Positions 1 through 10,824 of a DNA stretch of 64,000 nucleotides are shown in pieces. Position 1 is the first letter of the stretch. The number at the start of each line of letters is the position of its first letter. Under the pieces are notes generated by a model. That model saw only the letters and a program-made list of their open reading frames with translations, searched no databases and was not told the origin of the DNA. The stretch is from positions 2,046,001 through 2,110,000 of the forward strand of contig OY756146.1 of assembly GCA_963576785.1 (NCBI GenBank), written 5' to 3'. The position numbers and the translations under genes are program-made. The DNA is from Chlorophyllum brunneum (Eukaryota > Basidiomycota > Agaricomycetes > Agaricales > Agaricaceae).

Positions 1-499
1 CCAAAGATGGCAACGCTTAATACAATAGGATAGCCACCGGCGGATTAATGAGGGGAAGGAAAACTGTCCATGTAGTTTCAGCACCGACCGAGTATGTATG
101 TAGTAGTGGCTAGGGGATATTACAATGTGATGATGCGACTAGACGAGACAAAGGAAGAGAAGAAGAAGAGAAAGTACAGGGAAGGTAAGATGTGAGTATA
201 CTAGAAGGAAAAGAAACGACGATGTGAAAAAATGGATGCTAAGCGAGTGAAGAGCTCTGGTCGGACTAGCTATGTAGTATGATCCAAAACTCCAGTGTCG
301 ACCGCTATGCACACAACGAGCATGGCAATCGACTAAGCAGTGGTTAGGAGAGAATCAGGCTGACAGGATTATGAAGAGAAGAGTGGTTGTTACTATGACC
401 ACCGTCTATTGGGTGCACCTCAACCGCGCGATACACGCACCATGGTCCATGGAACCACGAAGGGGAACCAGTGACCAGGAACCAACGTTCGGATCCACC
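1..499. other. Intergenic / 3' flank of the Rad6-like gene
   Basis: No gene could be supported here. The stretch probably holds the 3' untranslated region of the minus-strand ubiquitin-conjugating enzyme gene that ends at 500. Purine-rich runs (for example 150-190) are the only compositional feature seen. Confidence 0.5.
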
Positions 500-1216
500 C
501 TAGGCAGGTGACGAACTCAAAGATCCCTGACCTGCTTCCACACTCATCGCAGATACCGATACAGAACTCGACGCGGAACTTGACGCTCCCACCCCAGTCC
601 CATTCGCAGCCTGCATCTCCTCGGGATCCAACCAACTTTCCTCCACAGTCGCCTTCACCCTTCTCACATACTCCTTCATATTCTCCCTATACAACTGCGC
701 CGCCTCCGCATTTGCAGGACTATTCGGATTCGGATCATGCAACAAACTCTGTATACTCGTCAAGATCGCCGCGACATCGTACGTCGGCGACCATCTGTTC
801 TGTAAAATGTCCAAACACAACTCCCCATTTGCGTATACGTTCGGGTGGAACATTCGCGATAGGAATTTTACCGAGGGCGGTTTGTTGGGGTAGGATTCAT
901 CGAATGTCAGGAGCAGTTTGAATGTACCATCTTCAAAGGGTGTGTCACCTATATAATTGAGAAGGGGAAAAAAGGTAGTCAGGGACAGGTGGTCAGAACG
1001 AATTGCAGTGCGGGATGCAACTGCAGTCTCACCAGGACCAAAAATGACGGCGTTCCATAGCATAATGTTGTCAGGACATGGGCTCCCCGATATACCACCC
1101 GGAGGATCGGTCGAGAGGCGTTTAAAGTCGCGAATGAGACGTCTCCTGCAGTTGGTTGACTAATCCCCTGATCAGTGCGCAGTTCACAATCAGAATCCAC
1201 AGAACTGGCGTACCAT
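500..1216 (-). CDS. RAD6: Ubiquitin-conjugating enzyme E2, Rad6/UBC2 type
   Basis: Transfers ubiquitin to substrates such as histone H2B and PCNA together with RING E3 partners, in DNA-damage tolerance and chromatin control (family knowledge). Exons read on the minus strand: 1216-1214 (the ATG alone), 1159-1033 and 948-500, with introns of 54 and 84 bp. The joined protein has 192 residues and starts [16 protein letters not shown]. It continues through the family core with HPN at 78-80, and the catalytic Cys in NGELCLDI falls at residue 88, the position known for yeast Rad6, which supports this gene model. The UBC fold ends near residue 150. A Ser/Ala/Gly-rich tail of about 35 residues replaces the acidic tail of yeast Rad6. 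Identity is near certain; the isolated start exon is inferred from splice signals and reading frame. Confidence 0.93.
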
Positions 1217-1570
1217 GAAGAAGTTTAATGAATTAGTGGGTCGTTAGAAGCGTGACTGAGCAGAGGGCTGGAGAGAGGTAGGGTAATATACGGGCGGAGT
1301 GGCTGGAAAAGGGCGTTGTTGGGTGCAGAGCCTGTTTTGATGCTACAGAGGCTGTGTCTTCTTATTTGTCATCATCCCTTGCATCAAATACCGCTTATTC
1401 AACTCGGGGTTCGTTTTATCAATTAGTAGATTAAAACTCTACCAAGGCTCTGTCCTTTGCATGTACCACCAGTACTAATAGAGGGTATAAATGAAGCAGC
1501 GTCGAGAGCCACACTTTTCAAGACAGGTACAACCGAAAAACCAAAAGAAATTGAAAGGGTCATTACGAGC

Positions 1571-3245
1571 TCAAGGTCGGTGGTTAGTAATCACAACAGC
1601 CACCGTATCGGACTGGTCGACGATAACAGCTCCGGTCATGAGCGAGGAGAATGCGAGCATAATAGCACTCCCGCTGAGCACCGCTTGCCGAGCAGATGAA
1701 ACGCCGGTAAGGAGCGAGAACACAACAAAGATGTTGAGTGGCACGCGGAAGAGGGACGAGAGCTAATTTGACATGAGCACTTAATTATTTTCGGACATCA
1801 GAAAAATGCTTACTGTTGCCCGATGCTCGTTCGAAATCAACGTTCCTCGCAGCATACCCTGCACAGGATAATACATCCCCACACATGCCTCAAACGCGCA
1901 GAACGCAAAGAAGCGCACTTCCTCACTTCTTGAAGAGATGCTACTCGCCAAGGCCAACGCACTAACGGCGCAGACGACACTGCTGAGCTTGGCGTGGGTA
2001 GTCAAGGATGAATCAACGCCTTGCAGTTTGGAATAGGTGACGATGATGGTGTACAAGATGGAACCAATCATCATGGAGACCATGAATGATGAGAAGATGT
2101 AGCCAAACGGCAGTGTTTCTTCGTAACGGGTGACTTGTTGGAGTGATGGTACCCAGATGAAGACAAAGAGGTACATGGAGCCCTCAAAACACGTTTGCGT
2201 CAAGCCCAGGATGAGGAGCATGGAGTCTGGCGTGTGGTGATACGATTAAAACCTGTAAGATGGTTTGATGGTGTTGAGACATACCTTCACTGACAAGTTT
2301 CCAAGCGTGACCCAGTCTCTTGACCTGGAACAGATCAGTGCTCGCAGATCCTCCTCCACTTCCATAGTTCTCCAGCCACGTCCCATTGATCACAAAGAAC
2401 CCCAGCACGAGCAGACACCCACTTGCGATGAACGGAGACGCAAAGTTATTCGTCGCCGCGACAAGCTTGTTACTGAATACACCAGCACCAGTAGCGACAA
2501 ACCCATTAACAAGAGTCGCGCGTCCCATAATAGTTGATAAATCTCCAGAAGGTAGACCCATAGATGATGCAGAGGATATTAACCATGATTCGAACGCGGA
2601 GAATAGTATAGATGTCGAGATGCCGCCAAGAAGACGGCCAGCGAGTAGGATGGGAAAAGAGGGGAAGAGAATTAGGCTGCATGCACAGGCATAGGTTACA
2701 CAAAATGTTAGGCAGAGCTTCCGGCGACCGCTGTTAAATAAAGAGTATCAATAAGGGCGGTATGTCTGACAGATCATAGAACCACTCACTGCTGATCGGC
2801 CCAGACGCCCACAAGGGGTGCTGCGATTCCTGCAGACAGAAACCCCGTCACGAACAACAATGCAACAAGCCTCTCAGGGAACCCATATTGTTCCCTGTAC
2901 AACGAGTACACGTATGGTCCTTGCAACCAGTCCGCACCTATCCATACGGTGCCACAGACGCTCGCACATCAGCACCTCCAGACATAAGCATGTCAACGTA
3001 CCCATAACAATTGCATAAACCACCAAATACTTCTTCGCAAGGACCGCTAGCGCACCTCCTGTACCTGACGGACGCGCACTTTCAAGTCTATCATCAGCAT
3101 TCTCCTTCGTCTGTAGGAGCTTTTCGCTTTTTGACACGTTTCTCTCTAAAAACCAGAGAGCGATGCAGACGAGCGTGAGAATGGCAAGCCAAGACTCGTA
3201 GAAGTTGCTGACTGTGTACGTATCGTACAATTTCGCCAGTATCAT
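1571..3245 (-). CDS. MFS transporter, MFSD5 (molybdate-anion transporter) family
   Basis: A multi-pass membrane protein of the major facilitator superfamily that matches the MFSD5 group, which is linked to molybdate uptake in algae (family knowledge; the substrate here is inferred). Minus-strand exons are joined by short introns. Characteristic segments are LVVYAIVMG near 3010, a GADWLQGPYVYSLYREQYGF stretch at about 2945-2890, FESWLISS-type residues near 2590, SMGLPSGDLSTIMGRATLVN at about 2560-2500 and FEGSMYLFVFIWVPSL near 2190. The last exon (1762-1571) follows an intron at 1813-1763 and carries RVPLNIFVVFSLLTG before the stop at 1571-1573. The start at 3245 is the first Met before a hydrophobic segment and could be slightly upstream. 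About a dozen helices are expected from the hydrophobic segments. Confidence 0.85.
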
Positions 3246-3883
3246 CGCAAGTTTTTATGATAAGAAAGGAAAGTGAGTGGGTGGTCAAGTGAGAGGGAAA
3301 AATGAGTTGGAGAAGGTGACTGAATGTGGATATTCGAGCTCCTCTCCCATCAATGCATCAACAGGGGTGACGCCAAGTATCAGTAAGTTGTGGCAGTGCC
3401 TTCCGCAGCTGCACCACTACTTTTAGGTGTTGTATCATTGCACAAGCAGCGCCAACGAATTACGCCCTCCCCTCAGGAAAAAAGTAACACACCGGAAACA
3501 TATACCCGATCACTTCTCCACGTGCGTAGCGAGCATGCGGAAACGAAACCAGTCTAAAATAAGCACCGGAGCCTGGAAGAACCTTACATCCGATGAGGAT
3601 CATCATTCCTAGTTCAGTAGCGGTTACTTCGACGCACGAACGGAAGCAAAAGAACTTAGGGATCAATCTCACAAACACGGTGGATCTAGATTGACATTTG
3701 AAGCTCCAGAGACCAGTCCCAGCATGACACAGGTGGTGAGTATTCCATGACTGCATTTTTAATAACCTTGACAAGAGTAGTCTCCGTGCTAAACTAAAAT
3801 ATAAGTATTTACAACCAGAAGCTATTTTACAGCATTGATTAGACAGTCCGAATGAGAACAACATTAGCGTAGATAGTAAAAGT
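3246..3883. other. Intergenic, 640 bp
   Basis: Lies between two minus-strand membrane protein genes. Reading frames here show no recognisable protein. The right part is likely the 3' UTR of the gene ending at 3884 and the left part the promoter of the MFSD5-like gene. Confidence 0.4.
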
Positions 3884-5079
3884 TCATACAACAGTGTCAC
3901 TGGCAGAGCTTGGCGTAGTATGGTTCCACCGCAGGGTGGAAAGTTCACGTTCCGTCCCCGCCTTCCATGCCCTCCCCGTGGAGATTCGATGAACAACTAA
4001 GAAATAGGCGATAACCTATAGCGTATCCAAGAACAGATTTAGGTCTGAGTTTGATGATTTAATCATGACAGATGGATCAACTCACCCTGATGAAGTTCTC
4101 GCATTGAATGAATAAGACGCTCACAGGACTCCCAATAGCGTTTAGTATCATCGCTATTAATGACCACACGGATTCCAGAGCGTAGGACTCCGTAAGAATA
4201 GCAGCGATATTCATATACTGACTAGCAATCTCCGAAATACCTAAAGCAAAGTGAGATCCCTGAACACTGCATGTAACACTAAATAGCACGCACCCATTAC
4301 TTTGATATGACAATTGCGAACGAGCATCAGGCGAGCGATCGCCAAAGTGGTAACAAGGATCGTGGTCGCTGCTCCTACTCCATATACTGTGGTACTGACT
4401 GCAGAGAGATCACTCTGGCGTGGGAAAATGTTCGGTAGGATCGACCAGCCAAGGATTGATATTGTACTGAGAACTATGAGAGATTCATCTTAAGTGTACG
4501 AGAGGTCGACAGAGAGATATCGACCCACCCATAAAGGATATGAATAGCAGTATGGGTGCGATTATAATAGCAACGGTGTAGCGTGTTGCACTCCAAATCA
4601 CCCATAAGCGCCATATCTGGCAGCGATCATTAGCATCCACTACATCAAGGCAATGAGCCGGAAGTAAGAATGCTCACTTGTATTCCCAAGGTTAATATCC
4701 CAAGCATGAAACTCGAAGTACTCGATAAAGGTGATATAGGCTGATGAGAAAGCACCGAAACTTCATATTCATAAGGCCCTCCAGGATAGGTGCCGTGCTC
4801 GATATAAACGAGCTGCATTGATCGGGTACTTAATGCAAGGAAGACTGTTGCCCATGATACCACCAGTGTTGCATGAATGAGGGAAAACAAAGTGGCTTGC
4901 CGTCGATAATGAGGATTCCGAAGTCGACGTAGTAGAGGACCAAGGCAGAGATAATACAGCATCAAAACGATACCGTATAAGACTCCACTAACAGTCGTTG
5001 AACCAAAGAGATCGAGGGATTCGATCAAGAATTCAGACCTGTCCGGGGGCAACGTGTCTGAAGTTGTGGTGTTGCTCAT
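3884..5079 (-). CDS. Seven-helix integral membrane protein, fungal hypothetical
   Basis: Function unknown. Minus-strand exons give a protein starting MSNTTTSDTLPPDRSEF, followed by successive hydrophobic segments: GVLYGIVLMLYYLCLGPLL (from 5079), VSWATVFLAL, SSFMLGILTLGIQ, a tryptophan-rich VWRLWVIWSATRY segment at about 4610-4570, TTILVTTLAIARLML near 4340, SVWSLIAMILNAIGSPVSVL near 4150 and a last VIAYFLVVHRIST near 4010. It ends in a soluble tail with the stop at 3884-3886. This pattern (outside N-terminus, seven helices, short charged tail) is very common in expanded agaricomycete families annotated only as integral membrane proteins. Splice sites between exons are inferred. It could be a receptor-like protein, but no G-protein-coupling motif was recognised. 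Confidence 0.7.
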
Positions 5080-8043
5080 GGTGCGACGACGGAGGGCCCT
5101 GACGGTGGAAGCGCGTTAGAAATCCTTTCCCTCCCTATAAATACAAAGTCTGCTACTAACCCCAGTCAGCATCCGTTAGGGTCGTCGCCGGGCGGTATGA
5201 ATGTCGTAACTTCCTGGCCTGGCCGGGCTGGTTTTGGGAAAATGATATGGCTTTATTCGACATACCATCTGTACGAAAGGCGTATTTACGCCGGCCCAGG
5301 GCAAGTCAATGTACATGCTGCCTTGCTGAGACCATATGCACTGTGCATATTTCATATAGGAGGTTTTGCCGCTTGGCCTCATGGGGGGTTCTGGAATACC
5401 CATTCGGGACACGGATCCGACCCGGTTGGACCGGACGATCGACTTCTTACTCCAAAGCTGTGCAGCAAACTGCGAAAACTCTTTAAGCTTTAGGCTTAAC
5501 GACCTATCAACAATGCTTTGATAGTAGGTGCTGCTACCGTCGATGGTTGTGTGCACCGTTGCCTAACAAAACCGTTTTGGAATGCCTGTGATGTGCCTAG
5601 AACCGGGGGTAGATAATAACCTACGCTTTTGTCACCCAGTGGGGAACACATGCCGCGTATGGACTCGGGCGCAGGCAAAGACGAATATAATAGCTCCCTT
5701 CTGTAGGGTCCAGTCTAAGAAAAGATTAACGCTGGATGTCGGTAACGTAACTACAAGATTACAACCATCGACATGCGTTTTGGCAAACACCAATTTGATG
5801 GCGTATAGGCAGTAAAGAGGAGCAGGGGTGGTCGTACAACAGAAATGCTTTTCCCACAACAATCTTCCCAGAAGCCGTCAATACAATACCTACAAACTGA
5901 TCGTTCTCGAGGCACCTTCTGATAATGTACAATAGGCTCATCGCGCTGTCGTCTCTGTGACTGCACGCCAAGCTGCTTGGATCCGGACCTTTTATTGTCA
6001 CCGGCTGCGCACCGTAGTACTGGTTTAATACAAGAAAGAACAACAGTCGTTAATTACCCTTCCTTGGAAAATCAAATTGGGTGTGGGGGTCTATAGATGC
6101 GAGCACAGATTCTGGAGGAATGGAATTAAAGGATTTGGGTTCAAGTGAGCGAATCGGTCTTCTTGAATACATCAAAGAGAGATCAAAGGAATCAGTAAGA
6201 AGCGATGACAGCCAGTGTGGGACCTGGAATGGATTGGTGCCACTTGGGCAGCAGAATTGGATCATCACGCATCCACTCGCGGAAGGTTTGTGACAGACGC
6301 AGGGACATTCAAGTCATCTCAGTCTTAATATACTGCGATATTTGAGCGGACATTTCTGTCCCCGAGTGAGAGCGTAATTGCCAAGTACCCAACCCTCATG
6401 AGCCTAGATATAATGTGCCCTAGAATGTCAGAGTGCCAAGTTATGAAAGGCTACGAAGAGACCTAGCTGTGGGTTGATGATACCATCTTAAGCTAACAGT
6501 ATCGCACTAGGCAGTGCCAAGGGTCGAGTACTCCACGCAGGGTTCAAGCGAGCAGAAGCCACTCTGCATCCCATCCAATTTTTCGGGTGAGCGATATCCA
6601 TCATGGCTCCAAATTCCGTGATCCATCAAAGGTAAAGGAGGCCCACCAGCACAGCTTAAGAGAAACCCCATTCACTCACCGTCGCCGAATCACCGAACTT
6701 TGACGCTAGCCTTCATGCATGGAGATCACGGGATTCTGAACCTAAAAATGATGAGGAGTAAGTATACCCCTATTAGCACTGCGATGGCGTTGAAGGGTGA
6801 TATAAGTTATACCACTGAATAGGTCAGCGCAGTCAAACTCAGGCGGAAAATGCCAATCGTCGCTGAAACTTACAGTCCTAACCCTCAGTTCCGAGTAGGA
6901 GCAGAACTTTACCAGAATTAGGCAGTATACGTGAGTGGAAAGGATGTCTCTTGCAGGACCGGACAAAAATTTTTTGTTGGGGCGTTGTGACTAGAAGTTC
7001 TGGTGGAAATCAGCGACTGGGGGAAAAGGACCGGGAAATCTGTGGAGTATGCCACGTTTCGGAGAACCGCGACAATGTAGCTTATATTTGTCGCTGAGAG
7101 CTTGAAACCGTGCAGAACTGCATACGACTCAGCGCAGATCCAACCGATTGCATTATCACCAAAGCTATGGCGATCTTGATCATCAGAAGACCCAAGGAGC
7201 GCGTCGTGCGGCCCCACAAGGAAGCAGAAGTGAGAGCATATAGGTTATATGTGTTCACCGGAGGTGGAAGATGACCGAAGCTGGCTGGAGAAGATTGTAG
7301 ACGCTGGTGAAGGTAACGAAGGCGGCTGTCGGACCGGATCATACCAGTTCTCTTTTCAACTCGTGGCCAGCTTTTGGAGAACTTGCCACGATACTCGTGA
7401 GACCTGCAAAATTGTATGAACCCGCTCCCGCACCCAGCTTTCTTGTATCTCTTCTCCTGATTCGAGAGGTTTCTGGACACCCAAGTACATCGTATGCATG
7501 ACAGATCGTTTCCTCCCGAACAAATTTCCAAGGCAGCTTCCTGTTGTCCTAAACAACCTGATAGATCCCATAGGACTTGTTCCCTTGTTCAATCCCCGAA
7601 GACAGCCGCCTGCTTGCCACACCTCTCAAATATCACTGGAAGCTTTTCTCCAGTTTTGGGTTGCATCGACAAGTTTTTGGCGAAGACTGGTGAGTAGATT
7701 CCGCCGTTCAGTTTCTTGATACTAATGTCCGGGGTAGAATAACTCCCAGAATACGGTTGTCGAGCGAGGGAGATATAATATTCGCCCGAAAATGACCTAG
7801 AGACTTGCACGCTTTCTGGAGTATGAGGGGGCGATGAGACCACATAGTAGCTACAACTAAGAAGAATAGGTAAAGGTATAAAGTTACAGCGTAGACCTCA
7901 ACACACTCACGAGATGTTAGATCACTTCGACGACAGTAGGTTTAGGTTTATTATGTGAAGTCTATACAAAACATTCTGATTCTCTGATCCTTTGCAATCC
8001 CACATGCAGTAAGTACCTCGACCATAAAACTAGCTTATCTCAT
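5080..8043. other. About 3 kb without a recognisable gene
   Basis: Open stretches exist on both strands, for example minus 5176-5556, 5759-6043, 7082-7531 and 7589-7843, but none gives a recognised domain or a convincing spliced series. The minus-strand reading at 7082-7300 contains a hydrophobic segment (GLLMIKIAIALVIMQ) after a TYNLYALTSASLWGR-like stretch. This faintly resembles a helix of fungal seven-helix proteins, so decayed membrane-protein remnants are possible. Nothing here was strong enough to call as a gene. Confidence 0.35.
5136..5143 (-). promoter_or_regulatory. Possible TATA element upstream of the 7-TM gene
   Basis: TATAAATA on the plus strand reads TATTTATA on the minus strand. 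It lies about 60 bp upstream of the minus-strand start codon at 5079, a plausible distance for a core promoter. This is sequence-only evidence. Confidence 0.3.
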
Positions 8044-9301
8044 TTGTTTGTCTTTTCCCCTCCAGCCGACATCCACCACCTCTCTGTTCCTACATCGGAG
8101 CTAAACATCGCCCTCGATGTCACTCCGGAATCCGAAAGCAGGTTGTTCATGAAGATTGAGGAGTGGCTGATCAATAAAGATCGCTGGTCGGAACTTCCGT
8201 GGTTGTACAGAGCCCCCGGAGTGGACAAATCCGCTGTTGCGCAGGCCATCGCCGGGTACGCTGATGATTGCAAGCACCTCGGCGCTGCACTCTTTTTCTC
8301 TTATACTGGTGGCCGGACAGACCGTGACAAGTTCTTGATCACGATAGCCTACCAATTCGCTGTCCGCAACCTGGAGTACCGAGAGCTCATAGCAAGACAG
8401 ATCGACAGTGGCCCCGATATTCTACACAAAGCGCCTCGTGCGCAGTATGAGAAACTCACCGTGGAGCCGCCATCCACCCCGTCTACCTCCCCGAAGTCTC
8501 TTATTTTCATTGGTGGCCTCGATGGGTGCAGACCGGAGGACGCCCAGCACAACATCATCGATCTCATCACCAACCTCACGCGCACTCTCCACGCCCTCAT
8601 TTCCTGTTATGCGGATGATGATCTGCAGCCGCCCAGAATATCACATCAAACAGCAGTTCTTCTAGATCACCACCAAGTGTTGGAAATAGGAGCTTCCACC
8701 CGACGGCAAAGAAGCGGAAGATGATGTCGCCGTTGTTTGTCCGCCCCAGTTTCACAGACATTCGAAAAAGGTATTCTGATATGGTCGACGAATCATAGCC
8801 TTCCGAAGCAGATATTTGGGAGATCACTGAGGACGCCTCTGGATTGTTTGCCCTTGCTTCGACTGTTTGCACGGTATGTTGATGGTTCCGAGTATCATAA
8901 CCCCGAGGCTCGACTTCAAAATGTCATCCGTCATCTGCGCCCGGGAGATGGGGAGAACCCAATGACGAGGCTTGATCTTTTGTATATCCATATTCTTTCC
9001 GAGATCCCCAGGATATCTTTCTCACCACACTGCGAATTATTTATTCAATCATTGGTTCTCTAATCGGGCGTTATCACCCTTCAATTTTCAAACTCCCATG
9101 GCAATGGGCCAATTTCTTGAAATCTCGAGTGGGGAACCTCTCGGAAGCTCCCTTCTATTTTCTCCTCAGAATGCTCGCAACGAACTCATTAAAATCCTCC
9201 ATAAATCGTTCAGCGGCTACCTCACAGACCCCGACGTCCTGGGCGCTTCCACCGGAAGTGAGACATTATACGTGATGTACCCCGCAACCTCTGCCGACTG
9301 A
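8044..9301 (+). pseudogene. NACHT-type STAND NTPase pseudogene
   Basis: A decayed relative of the twin-NACHT gene at 54.9-57.8 kb. The shared motif PRCH followed by S-G-I-R reads in one frame at about 8113-8136. The text then continues in another frame with IEEWLINKDRW, and the Walker A region is altered to YRAPGVDKSAVAQ (the usual G-K-S glycine is Asp). The following LGAALFF block is intact. The Walker B equivalent reads LIFIGGLDGC, losing the Asp of the normal ILDGLDQC. The sensor-like ICSRPEYH is again in a different frame near 8635. Later pieces (PEARLQNVIRHLRPG at about 8910, HKSFSGYLTDP near 9205) need further frame changes. These breaks and the loss of Walker A and B residues argue for a non-functional gene; a multi-exon functional gene is much less likely. 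Confidence 0.8.
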
Positions 9302-10824
9302 CCTTTACAAATCTGTAGCCACGCAGCGACGTGGGTGGCTGGCCCGATCTTCCCCTCACATGGAGCCCATCTAACCTGATTGACGAATTACCCTCACTCA
9401 CGATCTAATTCCCTGCCGTGGAATAGCCGTAATAAATCAGATCTCCATCTGGGATGGGACCGATGAAGATATGTTGACCGCCGTGAGGTTCATATATCAC
9501 AATCATAGCCTCAGGTCCACCACTAGGGGGACATGGTCTATACTAAACCCACATACGATGCTGACCCGAAGCCCTTCGTCCCAGGTTTCCAGATGCGTGT
9601 CCTATGCCAACTAATTCAACAACTCTCAGCTTCGTGTCGTCTGTAATCCCATTCAACCCATTCAGGATCTCTCCTCCGAGGGCGGATCAGAAACCTCCGA
9701 AATCGAGTGCGTAACAAAATATACCCCTTGCTCGGTCGTGTCATTGATATGTTAGTCTGCGGTCTACCTTGCTATTCCTTCCTTGGCTATGACAGCAGGA
9801 GTGTCTTGGGAGTCTGTCAAGGCAAACCCAATATTTTAAGTTCTACTCGGTGAAATATCTTAAGTATCACACTCGAGAATGTTTAGTTAGTGTTGATATC
9901 GTCTGTACGATAAGACGGAAATCCTAGATCTAAAGTATAATTCATTGAATATATACATATATACCATCCATCAACAAATGCGAACCCCGGGACCAGACAG
10001 TCGGATCCAGCTTCGTCAGCGCTGCACTCAGTGTGAGAGATCAAGTAGTGAAGGTTGGGCTGGAGGGTGCGTTAGCGCACCGGACCACAGAGTGATGAGC
10101 CGCCGGGTGGGCGGGTAACACAACTCGTTGTGGATTTGGGTCTCACTTAGGTGCAGTCGTTCTATGGCTGTAATATTAAGGCATTGTGAGCAATTACACA
10201 ACGAAGTGCTAAGATAATGCGAGATGGAAGGCTAGTCTGCGGATGCCGTCGGGGCGGGAGTGTGGGGACCGTCGCGACTCGTCGCGCTCTGGTCGAATTG
10301 GAGTGTTGGGATGAGATAGCGAGCGGCTGGTTCCGTGAGCTGGCTCTGCTGGGTGCATGCCTGAGGTGTGCCCCTGACGAGGACGTAACTGAGTTCATGA
10401 ATGGAATGGCAAGTCTAGTTGTGTTATGACGGATATGTGCTTGCTCTTATTATACTTCAGCTAACATTCTACCGCTCTCTCCTCCAGGGTCACCGAAACC
10501 ATCGCATACACCATCTCTTCTTCCCGCGCAACATATTATCAAGAAAAAGAACATATATTCCAATTTTCCATGAACACAAGTCATCATTTCAAAAAAGATT
10601 GCACATTCCAATATCTCTATCTCCCTAAACTCTACGAGGGAAATCCAAACGAAACGAAACACTAATTAAGGACGAAAAGCTGTAGTCCAAATTCATATGC
10701 GTAAAAAAAAAAAAGAAGAAAAACAGAAACCAGACGAAAAAGAAGAATGCAAACCATAACATATTCCAACCCATTTCATCAATCTAATCTAACCCAATCT
10801 AAAAAAAAAAAAAAAAGAATCGAA
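9302..10824. other. Intergenic, 1.5 kb, with two small hairpins
   Basis: No protein was recognised. Open frames at 10162-10398 (minus) and 10217-10429 (plus) overlap each other and match nothing known to me. The right end probably holds the 3' UTR of the TPS2-like gene, with A-rich runs at about 10707-10730 and 10801-10816. Confidence 0.4.
10066..10132. repeat. Pair of short inverted repeats
   Basis: GGTGCG-TTAG-CGCACC at 10066-10081 is a perfect 6-bp stem with a 4-base loop. CACAA-CTCG-TTGTG at 10119-10132 is a perfect 5-bp stem with a 4-base loop. They sit 37 bp apart in a G/C-rich stretch with no coding potential recognised. They could belong to a structured RNA or be chance. Confidence 0.35.

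Noticed and set aside
3460..3996. 178-codon minus-strand frame
   Set aside because: The true last exon of the 7-TM gene uses another frame here and stops at 3884; the long frame has no membrane-family text.
10162..10429. Overlapping open frames on both strands
   Set aside because: They mirror each other, are short and match nothing; G/C-rich composition explains them.
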